DNA of 64,000 nt from Papaver somniferum (lineage: Eukaryota > Streptophyta > Magnoliopsida > Ranunculales > Papaveraceae), in NCBI RefSeq assembly GCF_003573695.1, contig NC_039368.1, positions 82,908,374-82,972,373 on the forward strand, read 5' to 3'. Every line of letters starts with the position of its first letter. The stretch's first letter is position 1. The notes under the pieces were generated by a model. It had not been told where the DNA came from. It made no database searches and was given only the letters and a program-made list of their open reading frames with translations. The translations under genes and the position numbers were made by a program. This document shows, in pieces, positions 33,175-44,834 of this stretch.

Positions 33175-33474
33175 TAAGACTAGTATGAGCTACTCAATAT
33201 TCGTGGCTGGGTTGAGAGTCTTGCTGACGTAGTAGATTGGTTGTTCAACCTTCATGTTAGTTTTGACAAGGACCACGCTGACCGCATCTTCGGTTGCTGC
33301 GATGTATAGGGCCAATACCTCATCGGGTTCGGGCTTTTGGAGGATCGGTATCGTAGTAAGGTATTATTTTATCTTCTGGAAGGCTTCCTCGCATTCGGCG
33401 GTCCATTCGAACTTGCTCCCTTTTTTAAGAATGTTGAAGAAATGTTTGCATTTGTCTGATGACCTGGCGATGAA

Positions 33475-34326
33475 TCATCCCAGAGCCGCTAAGGACCCAT
33501 TGAGGTTTTGGAATTCTTTCAGGTTCTTAGGGGATGGAATTTCTATGATGGCCTGGATCTTGGCGGGATCCACTTCGATACCCCTCTTCGTTACTAGATA
33601 TCCGAGAAATTTCCTTGAGGTGACGCCGAATGTGCATTTTTCTGGGTTCACTTTCATACTGTGTTTCCTCATTGCTTCGAAGATATCCCTCAAGTCTCGA
33701 TGGTGGTCTTTGAGCAGCTTGCTTTTGACGAGCATATCATCAACGTAGACTTCTAGAGTGTTCCTGATCCATGGTTTGAAGATAGCATCAACCATCCTCT
33801 GGTATATTTCCCCTGCATTTCTAAGTCCAAAGGGAATTCTTGTGTAACAATAGAGGCCGTGCGGGTTGTAGAATGTTGTGTGTTGTTGATCTTCTTCTGC
33901 CAAAGCTACTTGGTTGTAACCATAATATCTGTCCATGAATGATAGTTCTTCGTATCCTTCAGCAGCTTCTACCAGCTGATCGATGCTTGGGAGTGGATAA
34001 CTATCCTTCGGACATGCCTTGTTGAGGTTGGAAAAGTCGATGCATATTCTTACTCCTCCGTTTTTCTTCGGCACGATGACCATGTTCGATATTCATGTTG
34101 GATACTTCACTTCCTTGATGAACCCTTCTTCTAACAGTTTGTGGAGCTCTTTCTCAATTGCCTGGTGATACTCCGGCGGTACCTTTTGTACCTTCTGCCT
34201 GAAGGGGGCCGTGCCCGACTTTATGCAAAGTTCGTGCTGAATTATCTTCGGATCAATTCCTGGCATATTTTCCAATTTCGATGCGAAGATGTCTGCGTAC
34301 TCCATGAGTAGCTTGAGTAGAGTCAT
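33475..34326 (-). pseudogene. Reverse transcriptase of the outer Tat element
   Basis: The N-terminal piece 34326-34093 (LMEYADIFASKLENMPGIDP, EYHQAIEKELHKLLEEGFIK) ends in a stop just before the core. The core 34083-33475 carries VRICIDFSNLNKACPKDSYP, the catalytic YVDDMLVKS, and the thumb start KFLGYLVTKRGIEVDP. The single stop between the pieces (about 34090) and a shift after GSLAALG inactivate it. Confidence 0.88.
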
Positions 34327-34713
34327 TTCTCTTTATTTGTTCATTAAAGTCCCTATCTTGATCATCTTCGGGTTATCTCTGGTCCCTATATTGATTTTCT
34401 TCATGGGTTTCATAGATGTGAATGTAGGCTTCGGTTCCCCTAGGAGAGGAACGTTCTTTAATTGCTATTTGGTAGGCTCCTCGGCCCCTTTAGATGTCGA
34501 GGTACTTGGTCCGGTGTTTAGAACGATGCTCTCCTTTGTCAGACTTTTTCCGGAGATTTCCTTGAGATAAAGGTCAATCGCTTTCTCCTTGGAAGCTTCT
34601 TTGTTTGGGTTTCTTCGGGATTTACGCTGCTCATCTTGTTCGTTATTGAGATGATTTTGTATAGCCTGACATTCCAGAGCGGTTACCTGATCTCCCTTTA
34701 TCTCCATTACCCC

Positions 34714-35169
34714 TTAGGGTGTTGGAAATCTAAGGTACCGATGATAGGTCGCTGCTACCCCTTTGAGATTGTGTACCCATCTTCGGCCGATGATGGCATT
34801 GTAAGGGGAAGGAGCGTCCACTACACTGAATCGTGTATCAACCTTCATTGGTCCTGTGTTCACTTGTAATACAATGTCTCCTAAAGTCTTCGTTGGGACC
34901 CCATTGAATCCGTATATGGTGTAGTACGAGGACATCAACTGCTCATCATTGAACTCCATTCATTTGAACGTGTCATAGAACAGTACATTGACCGAGCTTC
35001 CTCCATCGATGAGGACCTTCCTGGTATTGCACCCCGCGATGGGTAACGTGAGAACCAAGGGGTCGTTGTGATCCTCCATATCATCCTCTACATATTCAGC
35101 ATCGAAAGTTATTGGAGCATTCATCCATTGTCCGTGTTCCTCCACTTCTACTCCATCGATTTTGTACAA
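34714..35169 (-). pseudogene. Protease of the outer Tat element
   Basis: The two halves lie end to end: 35169-34960 with the active-site tract KVLIDGGSSVNVLFYDTFK, and 34959-34714 with DAPSPYNAIIGRRWVHNLKG, the second conserved element. They are divided by a stop codon at 34960. Family members have this organisation as one domain. Confidence 0.85.
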
Positions 35170-35219
35170 ATCACAGTAATCTTCAAATTTCTTCCTTAAT
35201 CTTTTGCCTATCTGGGCAG

Positions 35220-35836
35220 TTAGTGATGGTCCAGTGGCTTCGGAGCATGAGATAGTGTTGAGCGTTCTATTACCCTCAGGTAGATGGAATTGCTTGCTTC
35301 GCTTAGACTCTCTTCGGTGTCGGTCTTCTGTAAGTATTTCTTGAGGTCACCAGCGTCAATCAGCTTCAGAATCATTATCTTGAGGTTCTTACATTTCTCA
35401 GTCTGATGCCCGTTGAAGCAGTGATACTCACAGTAGTCTCTATATTTCTCGGACCGTGGTGGCTTCTTCCCTTTGGACCAAGGCCACTCCAAGTTCTCTC
35501 GATCTTTAATCTCCCTCAAGATGCGAATGTAATTGGTGTTGAGCTTCGTAAAGACTTGGTCTTCGAATTTTCGGTCGTCGCTCCGACAATCATCCATTCT
35601 TCCTCTCTTATCTTCGTTAGGGCGTTCAGTTGAACCGCCACTCTTTGATTCGCTAGCTTGCTCTACTGAGTTCGTCCGATGATATGTTTGAGTTTGGTCT
35701 ATGGGATTCTCCCGCTGGATTTCTTCTAACCGGGCGTGCTTTTCGATGATTGCTCGAAGGTCTCCTTCGATCGTAGGTACACTTCCATGAATCTCCACAA
35801 ATAGGGGGCTCATTCTGTCTAATCCCCACTTGTAAC
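35220..35836 (-). pseudogene. Outer Tat gag, C-terminal part with zinc-knuckle-like motif
   Basis: The frame contains basic and charged linker sequence (IEGDLRAIIEKHARLEEIQR) and a Tat-style knuckle DYCEYHCFNGHQTEKCKNL. Its upstream end meets the left target duplication of the inserted Athila derivative, so the first residues of the reported open frame (up to ISYK) come partly from that element's LTR. The N-terminal gag part resumes at 43997. Confidence 0.8.
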
Positions 35837-37747
35837 TGATGAGTGCCAAATATTGTATATATTTATCCCTTTTTGTTGGCATTTAACTCATCTTTTGTGC
35901 AGTAATTCTACATTTTATCCCATATTCTGTATTTTCATTGTTTTCAAGAATAAATATTTTTATTAATTAATTTTGCATTTTTAGGTAATAAATAAAGTCT
36001 GGATGACTTGCGGAGCAAAAAGAGCAGAAAAGTAGTGAAAAGCCGGGAGAAATCACGCAAGGAAGCCGCGCATAATGGTGCGCACAACTTCATTTTCTAC
36101 ACACAAAAACGCCTCCGTTCTCAGCCATCAGATCAGTTCTCAGAAGCATCCGACGGTCGCTCCCTTGCTGTGCATCGAAGTTTGATATCTCCGCCTTACA
36201 CTACAGCACCTAACTCCATCTTGAGCCGTCAGTTTCGTTGTATTTTTGCATCCAACGTTCGCTCATGATCTGTCTCAATTTCTCCGTTAGATCCGTTTCA
36301 GAAGTTATCATCCTACGCCTTTCATCACCGAACATCAAGGTTCGATGATCCCGCTCAACACTCAAACACCTAAGTTTATATCCCACAAACCAAACAACCC
36401 CTAGCCAAAACCTAATCGAGCTCACCCCATCTTCTTCCCCATTCTCTCTGCAAAAACCATGTCCGCCACCAACTCCGCCTGCCTCTGCCTCAACCACCAC
36501 CACGCCTCTTCCAAAAGCCATCATGGCTACTTGTAATCATAACCCATCATTACCCTACCTCTCTAGACACATATTCTATCGATTTCAACCCCTTTTCTTC
36601 ACAGAAACCCTAGGTTTGAAATTGGTAGAATAGGTGAAGTTGGAGAAGAAATCAGAGCATGGGTAGATGCGATTGGATCAACAGAAGCATGGGGGGAAGA
36701 TTTAGAGTTGTTATCAGTGTATTAGGTAAGTCAATTTCACCTTTTTGTGAAACCCTAATTTCTGACATTTGGGTATTTTGGGGGAATTGTAACTGACTAT
36801 AAATTGGGGTCATGGGTTGTGAAATTGACATGCCTGGACTAGCCAGTGTGTCAATTAGGTTTAGTTTTAGATTTCTTTGTTTTCCAATTTCAATTTATGC
36901 TTCACTGTTTGGTTCTTAGATTTTGTTTAAATGTTAGTTTCTTCAATTAAATATCAGTTTCATCATGTGATTGTATTGTTCATGTTATGTTTGTGTTAAT
37001 TAGTATGTTTGTATTGTTTCTACACATGATCCTGTAACTCCCCTGTTTAACTCACATGCTCTTATTTTGAGTCTTAATGCTTGACAACCATGAAGACTCC
37101 TAACTGCAACATGTTCTAATTCCACACTAGGGTGAGAAGACAACTGAACCATGATGGTTATGCTATTAGGATGGTTTTTGCTGAACTCAAAATAGCTTAG
37201 GCTAGTTAGACTCCTAAAAGCCCAACTGATTTGTGATTAGTGGTGCTGTAAGAAGACCACTAATGCTAGGGGTCAGTGGTGGCTCTAAGGAGTTAATCAG
37301 CTACATTAGTTAGTAAGCCACTGCCTAGTTAGTCTGTGATTGGTTGTGCCTTAAACAGACAGCCAATACTAGGGGTTAGCTAAGGATGTAAGGTTAGTTA
37401 ACTAGACATATGACAAAAACTTAACCTAGGTGAACTAGCTAGGTGAAGGGAATTCTCATCCATCTCCTTACACTTCCCATCCACAATTTTTTTTCCATGT
37501 TTTGTTTTGATTAAATTGTTCTTGAATTTTCTTTGTTTCTTTGCCTCTTAAGTTCACTGCCTTTGGCTCACTGCCACTGAATTTTTCTTTGGTTCTTTAG
37601 TTCACTGTCTGTCACTAGATCAGCTATCTAGGAAACTTCAATAGCCCTCTCCAAGTCCCTGTGGACAAACCCTTTCTTCCCATCACTAGCTACAACTGAC
37701 CCTGTGCACTTGCAGGTCAGTTTGTAGGTTGTTTTCAAAACCCACCA
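35837..37747 (+). repeat. 5' LTR of the Athila derivative
   Basis: The LTR is 1911 bp and related along its length to the minus-strand Athila LTRs, sharing for example ATGACTTGCGGAGC and TTTTGCATTTTTAGGTAATA, but clearly diverged in the middle. Spurious 86- and 104-codon frames inside recur in the 3' LTR. Confidence 0.95.
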
Positions 37748-37753
37748 AGTTTT

Positions 37754-37771
37754 TGGCGCCGCTGCCGGGGA
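37754..37771 (+). other. Primer binding site, tRNA-Asp type
   Basis: TGGCGCCGCTGCCGGGGA lies 6 bases (AGTTTT) after the LTR. It is identical to the PBS of the right Athila element, so both could use the same primer tRNA. Confidence 0.9.
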
Positions 37772-38956
37772 CTTGGCTAGCGGCGCTGTTGTTGTTTTTT
37801 TTGAATTTTGATTTTTTTTTGTGTTCTACCTTTGTTTGCTGTTCTCTGCATTTGTTTGCTGGTGCAGGTCCTGTTGCTGGCTATCCTTTGCTAGCTAGCT
37901 AGCTAACTGTTGCCTGTTGCTGCTAGACCTTTCTTAACCTTGCTGCTGAGCTTGCCAAGCTGCTGGGTTGTAAGAACTTGACCCTTGTTGCTGCTGCCCT
38001 GCCTGCAAGCCCTGAACTGAACCACCAGCTGCTGCACCTGTTGCTGAACCAAAGCTGCTGCACCTGGTGCCAGGCCAACTGACCCTGTGCACTTGCAGCT
38101 TTGCTGAACCAAAGCTGCAGCCTGAAACCCAAAGCCTGCTGCTGGCATGTTGTTGTTTGAACCTGAACTGGTGATCCTGCTGCCACTGAAGCTGCTACAG
38201 CTGGTGTAGAATAAAGCCCAACTGGGCTGTAAGCTGCAGAAGGTGAAGAAAGTGAACCAAAGCCCAACTGGGCTGTAAGCTGCAGAAGGTGAACCAAAGC
38301 CCAACTGGGCTGTAAGCTGCAGAGGGAGAGGAAATTGAACCAAGCCCATCTGGGCCTTGAGTGTTGAAGCCAAAGCTTAGGATGATCCAAAGCCCAACTG
38401 GGCTTTTGCAACCTAACTGAGCAGCTGGGCTGTGCTTAAGCAAGTAAGCCTAAACCCATTAAGAGAACCCAACCTGTGGGCTTCCATTTTTAATTTGTGG
38501 GCTTGTAATAATTTTTGTTTTTCTTTATTTTTTATTTGGGCTTGTAATAATTTTTCTTCTTTTTCTTTCTTTTATGGGTTTGTAATTATTATTGTTGTTT
38601 TTATTTTCTTTTATGGGTTGTGCTAATTTATGATAGGATAATTTAAAAAAAAAAAAAAAAAAAAATTTACTTGCTCCCAGATTCTAAAACCAAATTTTAT
38701 TTTGCTCCCACAGTAACAACCAAATTTTTTCTTCTTCCTCCTTATCCCGACAAAACCAAAATTCTCCCATAAAAACCAAAAAGTTTTCCAAAATCTTTCC
38801 CTAAAAACCAAAATTTTTCTTTTTCCCATCAAAACCAAATGTCTCCCGCCAAAACCAAATTTTTCCCAACAAAACCAAATTTTTCCAAAAAGTCCAATCC
38901 CTTAAAAACCAAATTTTGAGCTTTGTAAACTCTTTACTTAGCCTTTGAGCCCAGTC
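37772..38956 (+). other. Leader of the Athila derivative
   Basis: No supported gene. A CTG/TGC-rich stretch (about 37900-38430) with repeated AAGCCCAACTGGGCTGTAAG words (38215-38310) is followed by GGGCTTGTAATAATTTTT repeats (38490-38600), a poly-A run (38645-38664) and an ACCAAATTTT-rich stretch (38690-38915). The last part matches the 3' region of the full Athila element in reverse, and the 38570-38640 part matches its leader. The internal gag-pol was therefore lost between these two zones. Confidence 0.7.
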
Positions 38957-40669
38957 ATGTCTAGATCTTTTTCTACAGTTGGGGAATACAACGAATCCCT
39001 TAGAGAACTTGCGCGTGGACATACTTCACGTTATGAACCTCCCATAGACCATGATGTCAATAGTCATAGGAATTATTATGGACATTTTCAAAGTCCCGAG
39101 CTTCAATACATGAAACCTACTGACTATTCGCACATGCATCGTTTGCCACAACGTGAAAATGAACATTTTGCTAGTGCCTCACTCACACAATCATCTCTTG
39201 TGGATCAATTAGAAGCTCGAATCGCAGCTTTAGAGATGCAATCACATGAGGAATCTGTCACATCTAATTTTCTTAGGCAACCTAAAATCTATGCATGTCC
39301 CGCATGTGGTAGTTTAGACCACCCTGTTGAGAATTGTCATAATTTGCATAATTTTAGGCAATCTAGAGAAAATCCAAGGTATGAAATGCCCATAAATTGT
39401 GAGAATGGTAGTCATTGGGACCATAATCAATCCTTTGAGGGTTGCGATCAATCTTTTATAAACCCTAATGACCATGCACACATGTACCAATCACCACAAT
39501 TTGAACATGAAGAATTTTGTACTCCCATGAATTTAGACTCCACAGAAGCTTTCAGACTCAGTGAGCAAAACTTCGATAGATCTACATCACGAATTCAGGC
39601 ACATTTAGATCAGATTTTGCTTCACCTACAAAAGGAGGAAATTCATGAGGAAATGTATGTTGTCCCTAATGAAGTGTCTAGTCCCATTCATGTAAATGAT
39701 GTTGAATATGAACCTAATTTAGAGGAATATGAATCGACTAACGACACCACCACTTTTAATGAGGACCAATATGCATGCTACCATGATGATGATTATGATG
39801 ATGTGTTAGAAGAACATGAAAATATTGTGGAACCTGTTGGTTCAATAACATATGGCTTCTCGCCCTCGACCTTCATGAATGTTGTTTTTTCTGATACTCA
39901 TTGTAATTCATATGATTTTGATATTGACATGGGATTCGTACAATTATTCTGTAAAGATGAACATGACATAGGGATAGTTGAATCTTCTGTAGACACTAAT
40001 ATGCATGAAAATATATTTGATGTGTCTGATTCTCTACCTAGGTCACATTGTGATATTTCTCCTGATTTGCCAATGCATGAGAATGAATCTGTTAATGATG
40101 TTGATGACTCTGATCGTGATCTTGCCAATTTGTTTGATGATTGTGAGCATGTTGTGACACTTGTAGAAGACTTAGGAGATGTTGATGTGATTAGTAATGA
40201 TGTGCCTATCCTCCTACACGAGTCACAATCTGATGGCCTTCCACCCAACCTAGATTTGGTTTGTACCAATATTGTAAAACCAATTTTTCTGAGAATGCCC
40301 AACCTAGGTTTGGAACTGTGTGCTTCCCAAGTCCTCTTGGACTATTTTGCTTCTAAGTATAATACATCTGAGGAACCACAGTTGGAATTAGCATGTTTGC
40401 CCGTCCCTAGCACAGTTCATTTCGAGCTAGACCTTTTGCATGATGAACCCCCGAAACTGCGCGATTTTGTTTTCAAAATTATATCTTCTGTAAAATCCAG
40501 GTTTGGGGGTAGCTCATTTTGTTTCACAGTTTCACTTGCGTTTCTTTCCTATTATTATTTGAAGCTGTTGAAACCTCTACACTTTGTCTTTTGGGTTGAT
40601 CCTCAACTCTTTAGACTTTTGGTGTATGGTGAATTTTTTGTATATAATCCAGTAGATAAAATTTCTTAA
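38957..40669 (+). CDS. Unique 570-residue acidic protein with zinc-knuckle-like motif
   Basis: The first ATG is at 38957 (the frame is open slightly upstream from a TTG). Near the N-terminus, residues 114-127 give CPACGSLDHPVENC, a CX2CX4HX4C knuckle like those in Gag. Around it is a duplicated module: residues about 25-71 (RYEPPIDHDVNS ... PQRENEHF) resemble about 138-186 (RYEMPINCENGS ... PQFEHEEF), each followed by a likely short coiled coil (LVDQLEARIAALEM; RIQAHLDQILLHLQ). The middle (about 240-430) is strongly acidic. The C-terminus has a hydrophobic stretch (FCFTVSLAFLSYYYLKLL), possibly membrane associated. No RT, protease or integrase. It may replace Gag or bind element RNA; this is inference. 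No stop or frameshift in 1.7 kb. Confidence 0.8.
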   Translation: MSRSFSTVGEYNESLRELARGHTSRYEPPIDHDVNSHRNYYGHFQSPELQYMKPTDYSHMHRLPQRENEHFASASLTQSSLVDQLEARIAALEMQSHEESVTSNFLRQPKIYACPACGSLDHPVENCHNLHNFRQSRENPRYEMPINCENGSHWDHNQSFEGCDQSFINPNDHAHMYQSPQFEHEEFCTPMNLDSTEAFRLSEQNFDRSTSRIQAHLDQILLHLQKEEIHEEMYVVPNEVSSPIHVNDVEYEPNLEEYESTNDTTTFNEDQYACYHDDDYDDVLEEHENIVEPVGSITYGFSPSTFMNVVFSDTHCNSYDFDIDMGFVQLFCKDEHDIGIVESSVDTNMHENIFDVSDSLPRSHCDISPDLPMHENESVNDVDDSDRDLANLFDDCEHVVTLVEDLGDVDVISNDVPILLHESQSDGLPPNLDLVCTNIVKPIFLRMPNLGLELCASQVLLDYFASKYNTSEEPQLELACLPVPSTVHFELDLLHDEPPKLRDFVFKIISSVKSRFGGSSFCFTVSLAFLSYYYLKLLKPLHFVFWVDPQLFRLLVYGEFFVYNPVDKIS

Positions 40670-41373
40670 AAAACCTTTTTTCCATTTGTATATATTTTGC
40701 TAATCCAATATGATCTCGGCTAAAATATGTTGGATTGTTTGCCTTGAATAACGGAGTTTTAATTCTGCTTTCGCCGAAATCGGGTATTCTCTCTCCTTTT
40801 ACTCTACTCAGCATGTCCCTTTCCATATGTTGCATTTTAATTCTTTCCATATTTTGAAACATTGAGGACAATGTTTAGTTTAGGTTTGGGGGTATAGAGT
40901 AGATACCATGATAATATGCTATAATTGAAAACGAACTCCTTCTTCTTTTGAAAAAATTGAAAAATTCCAAAAAAATTAAAAAATGAAAAAATCATAAAAA
41001 TGGAGCTCATTTACCTTGAAATGTTGACTCTAGTGCAAATATGTAATTATTAGGAGTCTTAGTCTAGATATTTAGGCACCCTGATTCTAGCACAATTCAC
41101 ATAGTGATAAGAAATTTGCACGCGCACGATCTACCAATACATGTATGGCCTCGATCTTCAAGGTGTTTGATAGGAAGTTACGATTGCCAATCACTTTAGA
41201 ATACTGAACGAAACTTGACTAGCTTGTTCTTTGGTTGGTTGGGATAGAAGGTGGAGGTTACATTAAGAAAGACAACCATCGAATTTAACTGGGTGCATCA
41301 AAAAGGGCTACCTCTTGCAAAGTGTCATGTAATTTTTGTTTCTTTTTGTATATGTATCAAAAGTGTTTCCTTT

Positions 41374-41426
<53 letters not shown>

Positions 41427-42064
41427 AAAAAAAAAAAAATCAGAAAAATACAAAAAATCAAGTGTTTATCAATTCCATCATCTCTTGTTCCAAAAATAAA
41501 AAGAGAATAGTCAATGTAAATAAGAGTCATGTAAATAGTCATTTTGTTGTTTTGTTGTAATAAGCAAGAAGGGTGTATGACATTGATGTACAACGCGAGC
41601 AATTGTGAAATACCTCCAACTCATTCACAATTCTCGTAAAGTCCGGACAGCTAGCTAGATTTCGACCTCAGTTCTTAGCCTGAGAAACTATCTCTTGGTG
41701 ATTAGTAGTCATAACTTCAGATCTTTCTTTACACATGTGTAGATACACTTTACACTCTTATCACATGTCTTTTTTTGTTATCAGTGCTAGGATTGTGCCT
41801 TCGATAGCTAGATTGACATCTCCATTTTGCTGTGAGCTTAAACTGTTTTGCACATGTCACATTTGATGGAATCTGAGCTTATATTTTGACCTAGAACTTT
41901 GTAGGTGCGTTCTAAGCAAACCTTCACGAGACTTCAACTCGTCCACTAGGGACACTTAGTGGTTTAAAAGGCTTAGTGCATACGCTAAATGCATTCGAGA
42001 GACCAGCGACAGTGGTATAGTTAGGATTTCCTTAGTTTTGTTTTACTTGAGGACAAGTAAAATT
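40670..42064 (+). other. 3' non-coding region of the Athila derivative
   Basis: This is the reverse-oriented counterpart of 5909-7320. It holds an internal PPT-like motif GGTTTGGGGGTATAGAG at about 40884-40900 after GAGGACAATG, a long poly-A tract (about 41377-41424, with more A-rich sequence to 41440) that creates spurious poly-lysine frames, and the conserved words around TAGCTAGATTTCGACCTC. No gene supported. Confidence 0.75.
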
Positions 42065-42080
42065 CAGGTTTGGGGGTATT
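42065..42080 (+). other. Polypurine tract of the Athila derivative
   Basis: CAGGTTTGGGGGTATT directly precedes the 3' LTR start TGATGAGTGC. It is the same tract as at 5892-5907 on the minus strand. Confidence 0.88.
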
Positions 42081-43991
42081 TGATGAGTGCCAAATATTGT
42101 ATATATTTATCCCTTTTTGTTGGCATTTAACTCATCTTTTGTGCAGTAATTGTACATTTTATCCCATATTCTGTATTTTCATTGTTTTCAAGAATAAATA
42201 TTTTTATTAATTAATTTTGCATTTTTAGGTAATAAATAAAGTCTGGATGACTTGCGGAGCAAAAAGAGCAGAAAAGTAGTGAAAAGCCGGGAGAAATCAC
42301 GCAAGGAAGCCGCGCAGAATGGTGCGCACAACCTCATTTTCTACACACAAAAACGCCTCCGTTCTCAGCCATCAGATCAGTTCTCAGAAGCATCCGACGG
42401 TCGCTCCCTTGCTGTGCATCGAAGTTTGATATCTCCGCCTTACACTACAGCACCTAACTCCATCTTGAGCCGTCAGTTTCGTTGTATTTTTGCATCCAAC
42501 GGTCGCTCATGATCTGTCTCAATTTTTCCGTTAGATCCGTTTCAGAAGTTATCATCCTACGCCTTTCATCACCGAACATCAAGGTTCGATGATCCCGCTC
42601 AACACTCAAACACCTAAGTTTATATCCCACAAACCAAACAACCCCTAGCCAAAACCTAATCGAGCTCACCCCATCTTCTTCCCCATTCTCTCTGCAAAAA
42701 CCATGTCCGCCACCAACTCCGCCTGCCTCTGCCTCAACCACCACCACGCCTCTTCCAAAAGCCATCATGGCTACTTGTAATCATAACCCATCATTACCCT
42801 ACCTCTCTAGACACATATTCTATCGATTTCAACCCCTTTTCTTCACAGAAACCCTAGGTTTGAAATTGGTAGAATAGGTGAAGTTGGAGAAGAAATCAGA
42901 GCATGGGTAGATGCGATTGGATCAACAGAAGCATGGGGGGAAGATTTAGAGTTGTTATCAGTGTATTAGGTAAGTCAATTTCACCTTTTTGTGAAACCCT
43001 AATTTCTGACATTTGGGTATTTTGGGGGAATTGTAACTGACTATAAATTGGGGTCATGGGTTGTGAAATTGACATGCCTGGACTAGCCAGTGTGTCAATT
43101 AGGTTTAGTTTTAGATTTCTTTGTTTTCCAATTTCAATTTATGCTTCACTGTTTGGTTCTTAGATTTTGTTTAAATGTTAGTTTCTTCAATTAAATATCA
43201 GTTTCATCATGTGATTGTATTGTTCATGTTATGTTTGTGTTAATTAGTATGTTTGTATTGTTTCTACACATGATCCTGTAACTCCCCTGTTTAACTCACA
43301 TGCTCTTATTTTGAGTCTTAATGCTTGACAACCATGAAGACTCCTAACTGCAACATGTTCTAATTCCCCACTAGGGTGAGAAGACAACTGAACCATGATG
43401 GTTATGCTATTAGGATGGTTTTTGCTGAACTCAAAATAGCTTAGGCTAGTTAGACTCCTAAAAGCCCAACTGATTTGTGATTAGTGGTGCTGTAAGAAGA
43501 CCACTAATGCTAGGGATCAGTGGTGGCTCTAAGGAGTTAATCAGCTACATTAGTTAGTAAGCCACTGCCTAGTTAGTCTGTGATTGGTTGTGCCTTAAAC
43601 AGATAGCCAATACTAGGGGTTAGCTAAGGCTGTAAGGTTAGTTAACTAGACATATGACAAAAACTTAACCTAGGTGAACTAGCTAGGTGAAGGGAATTCT
43701 CATCCATCTCCTTACACTTCCCATCCACAATTTCTTTTCCATGTTTTGTTTTGATTAAATTGTTCTTGAATTTTCTTTGTTTCTTTGCCTCTTAACTTCA
43801 CTGCCTTTGGCTCACTGCCACTGAATTTTTCTTTGGTTCTTTAGTTCACTGTCTGTCACTAGCTCAGCTATCTAGGAAACTTCAATAGCCCTCTCCAAGT
43901 CCCTGTGGACAAACCCTTTCTTCCCATCACTAGCTACAACTGACCCTGTGCACTTGCAGGTCAGTTTGTAGGTTGTTTTCAAAACCCACCA
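42081..43991 (+). repeat. 3' LTR of the Athila derivative
   Basis: The LTR is 1911 bp, the same length as the 5' LTR. Differences seen include CATAATGG/CAGAATGG, CAACGTTCGC/CAACGGTCGC, TTCCACACTAG/TTCCCCACTAG, GGGGTCAGTGG/GGGATCAGTGG and CTAGATCAG/CTAGCTCAG. It is followed by the target duplication GTAAC. Confidence 0.95.
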
Positions 43992-43996
43992 GTAAC

Positions 43997-44834
43997 AGTT
44001 GATGCTGACCACCGGGTCTACATTCCCTATGGCTTGGAAAATTTTGTGTCATCTGTCGGTTTATTCCCTGATTGTTTCCTTGTAAGTTATAGCCAATGAG
44101 AAGAGCTTGTCCATTCCGGCGTTGACAGCCTTGTTGTACATGTATGTCCCTAATAATTTCTCAGTGAGCTGGTTGTAGATGGAGTTTGGAGGCAGGTTGT
44201 CGAACCAAGATAGTGTTGATCCCTTCAAACTCGAAGCAAAATATCTGCATAGGACTGCATCGTTCTGATCCCATCGGGCTAAGATGCGATTATAGTATCA
44301 AAGATGAGCTTCAGGGTCACTGGATCCATCGTAATATTCGAACGCTAGAATAGGACACTTTTGAGGGATAAGTGCTTTGGCCAAGTGGTGAGTTAGTGGC
44401 ATGGTGTTAGCTTCTCTCATCACTTCCTCTAGACTTCCCCCTCCTTGTCTAGCTTTCAACTTCCTGATTTCAGCCATCATCTCTGCACGAAGGTCCTCCA
44501 TCGCTCTCTGGTGATCGTCTTTTATCGTGGATCGTCCTGATCTTTGGTTTTCGCTATCGAAATAGTCTGAATCTTCGGGGACGTAGTCTGGATCTGAAGG
44601 TCTACTTTCTCTGGCAATTCTTCCGTCTAATGGTTCCGGATTGTTGGTGTTTTTCAGGATGATTCTTCGGTCATGATTGGGCTCCGTTGCCTTTGAATTC
44701 TCTTCGTCATGTTGGCGCGTCGCTCATATGCTTTGGGAGATCCTGTCTTTGAGCTCCTGATTTTCTCGAGTTAGCAGCGCCACTGCATCTGCGTACACCT
44801 TCTGGTTCTTCTTTAACTCTTCGAGCTCTGCCAT
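43997..44834 (-). pseudogene. Outer Tat gag, N-terminal part
   Basis: From an ATG at 44834 the translation reads AELEELKKNQKVYADAVALL (coiled coil), meets a stop near 44728, then reopens through LEDLRAEMMAEIRKLKARQG-like sequence (44501) to ILAFEYYDGSSDPEAHL. After another stop near 44298 it continues with the gag core (DQNDAVLCRYFASSLKGSTL, LPPNSIYNQLTEKLLGTYM). It ends at the right target duplication of the inserted Athila derivative and continues at 35836. At least two stops make it a pseudogene. Confidence 0.8.

Larger units (their letters stand above)
35837..43991 (+). mobile_element. Non-autonomous Athila-family LTR retrotransposon with one unique ORF
   Basis: Two LTRs of exactly 1911 bp (35837-37747 and 42081-43991) start TGATGAGTGCC and end CCCACCA. 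They are flanked by a perfect 5-bp target duplication GTAAC (35832-35836 / 43992-43996). PBS 37754-37771 and PPT 42065-42080 are identical in type to those of the minus-strand Athila elements, and leader and 3' non-coding regions are shared with them. Instead of gag-pol there is one intact ORF (38957-40669). Roughly a dozen substitutions between LTRs were seen by eye, so the insertion is fairly young. It sits in the gag of the outer Tat element. Confidence 0.95.

Noticed and set aside
34289..34570. Hydrophobic plus-strand open frame resembling a membrane protein
   Set aside because: Antisense to the PR-RT linker of the outer Tat element; hydrophobicity reflects the complementary codons.
36210..36524. 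104-codon open frame repeated at 42454-42768
   Set aside because: Located inside the two LTRs of the derivative element; proline/serine-rich by composition, no recognised domain.
37903..38443. Three overlapping minus-strand open frames of 82-162 codons
   Set aside because: Products of CTG/CAG-rich repeated leader sequence; the same composition gives spurious frames at 3377-4059 and 12946-13604.
38645..38665. Poly-A run as a retroposed mRNA end
   Set aside because: It lies inside the leader of the Athila derivative between two shared regions, with no target duplication around it.
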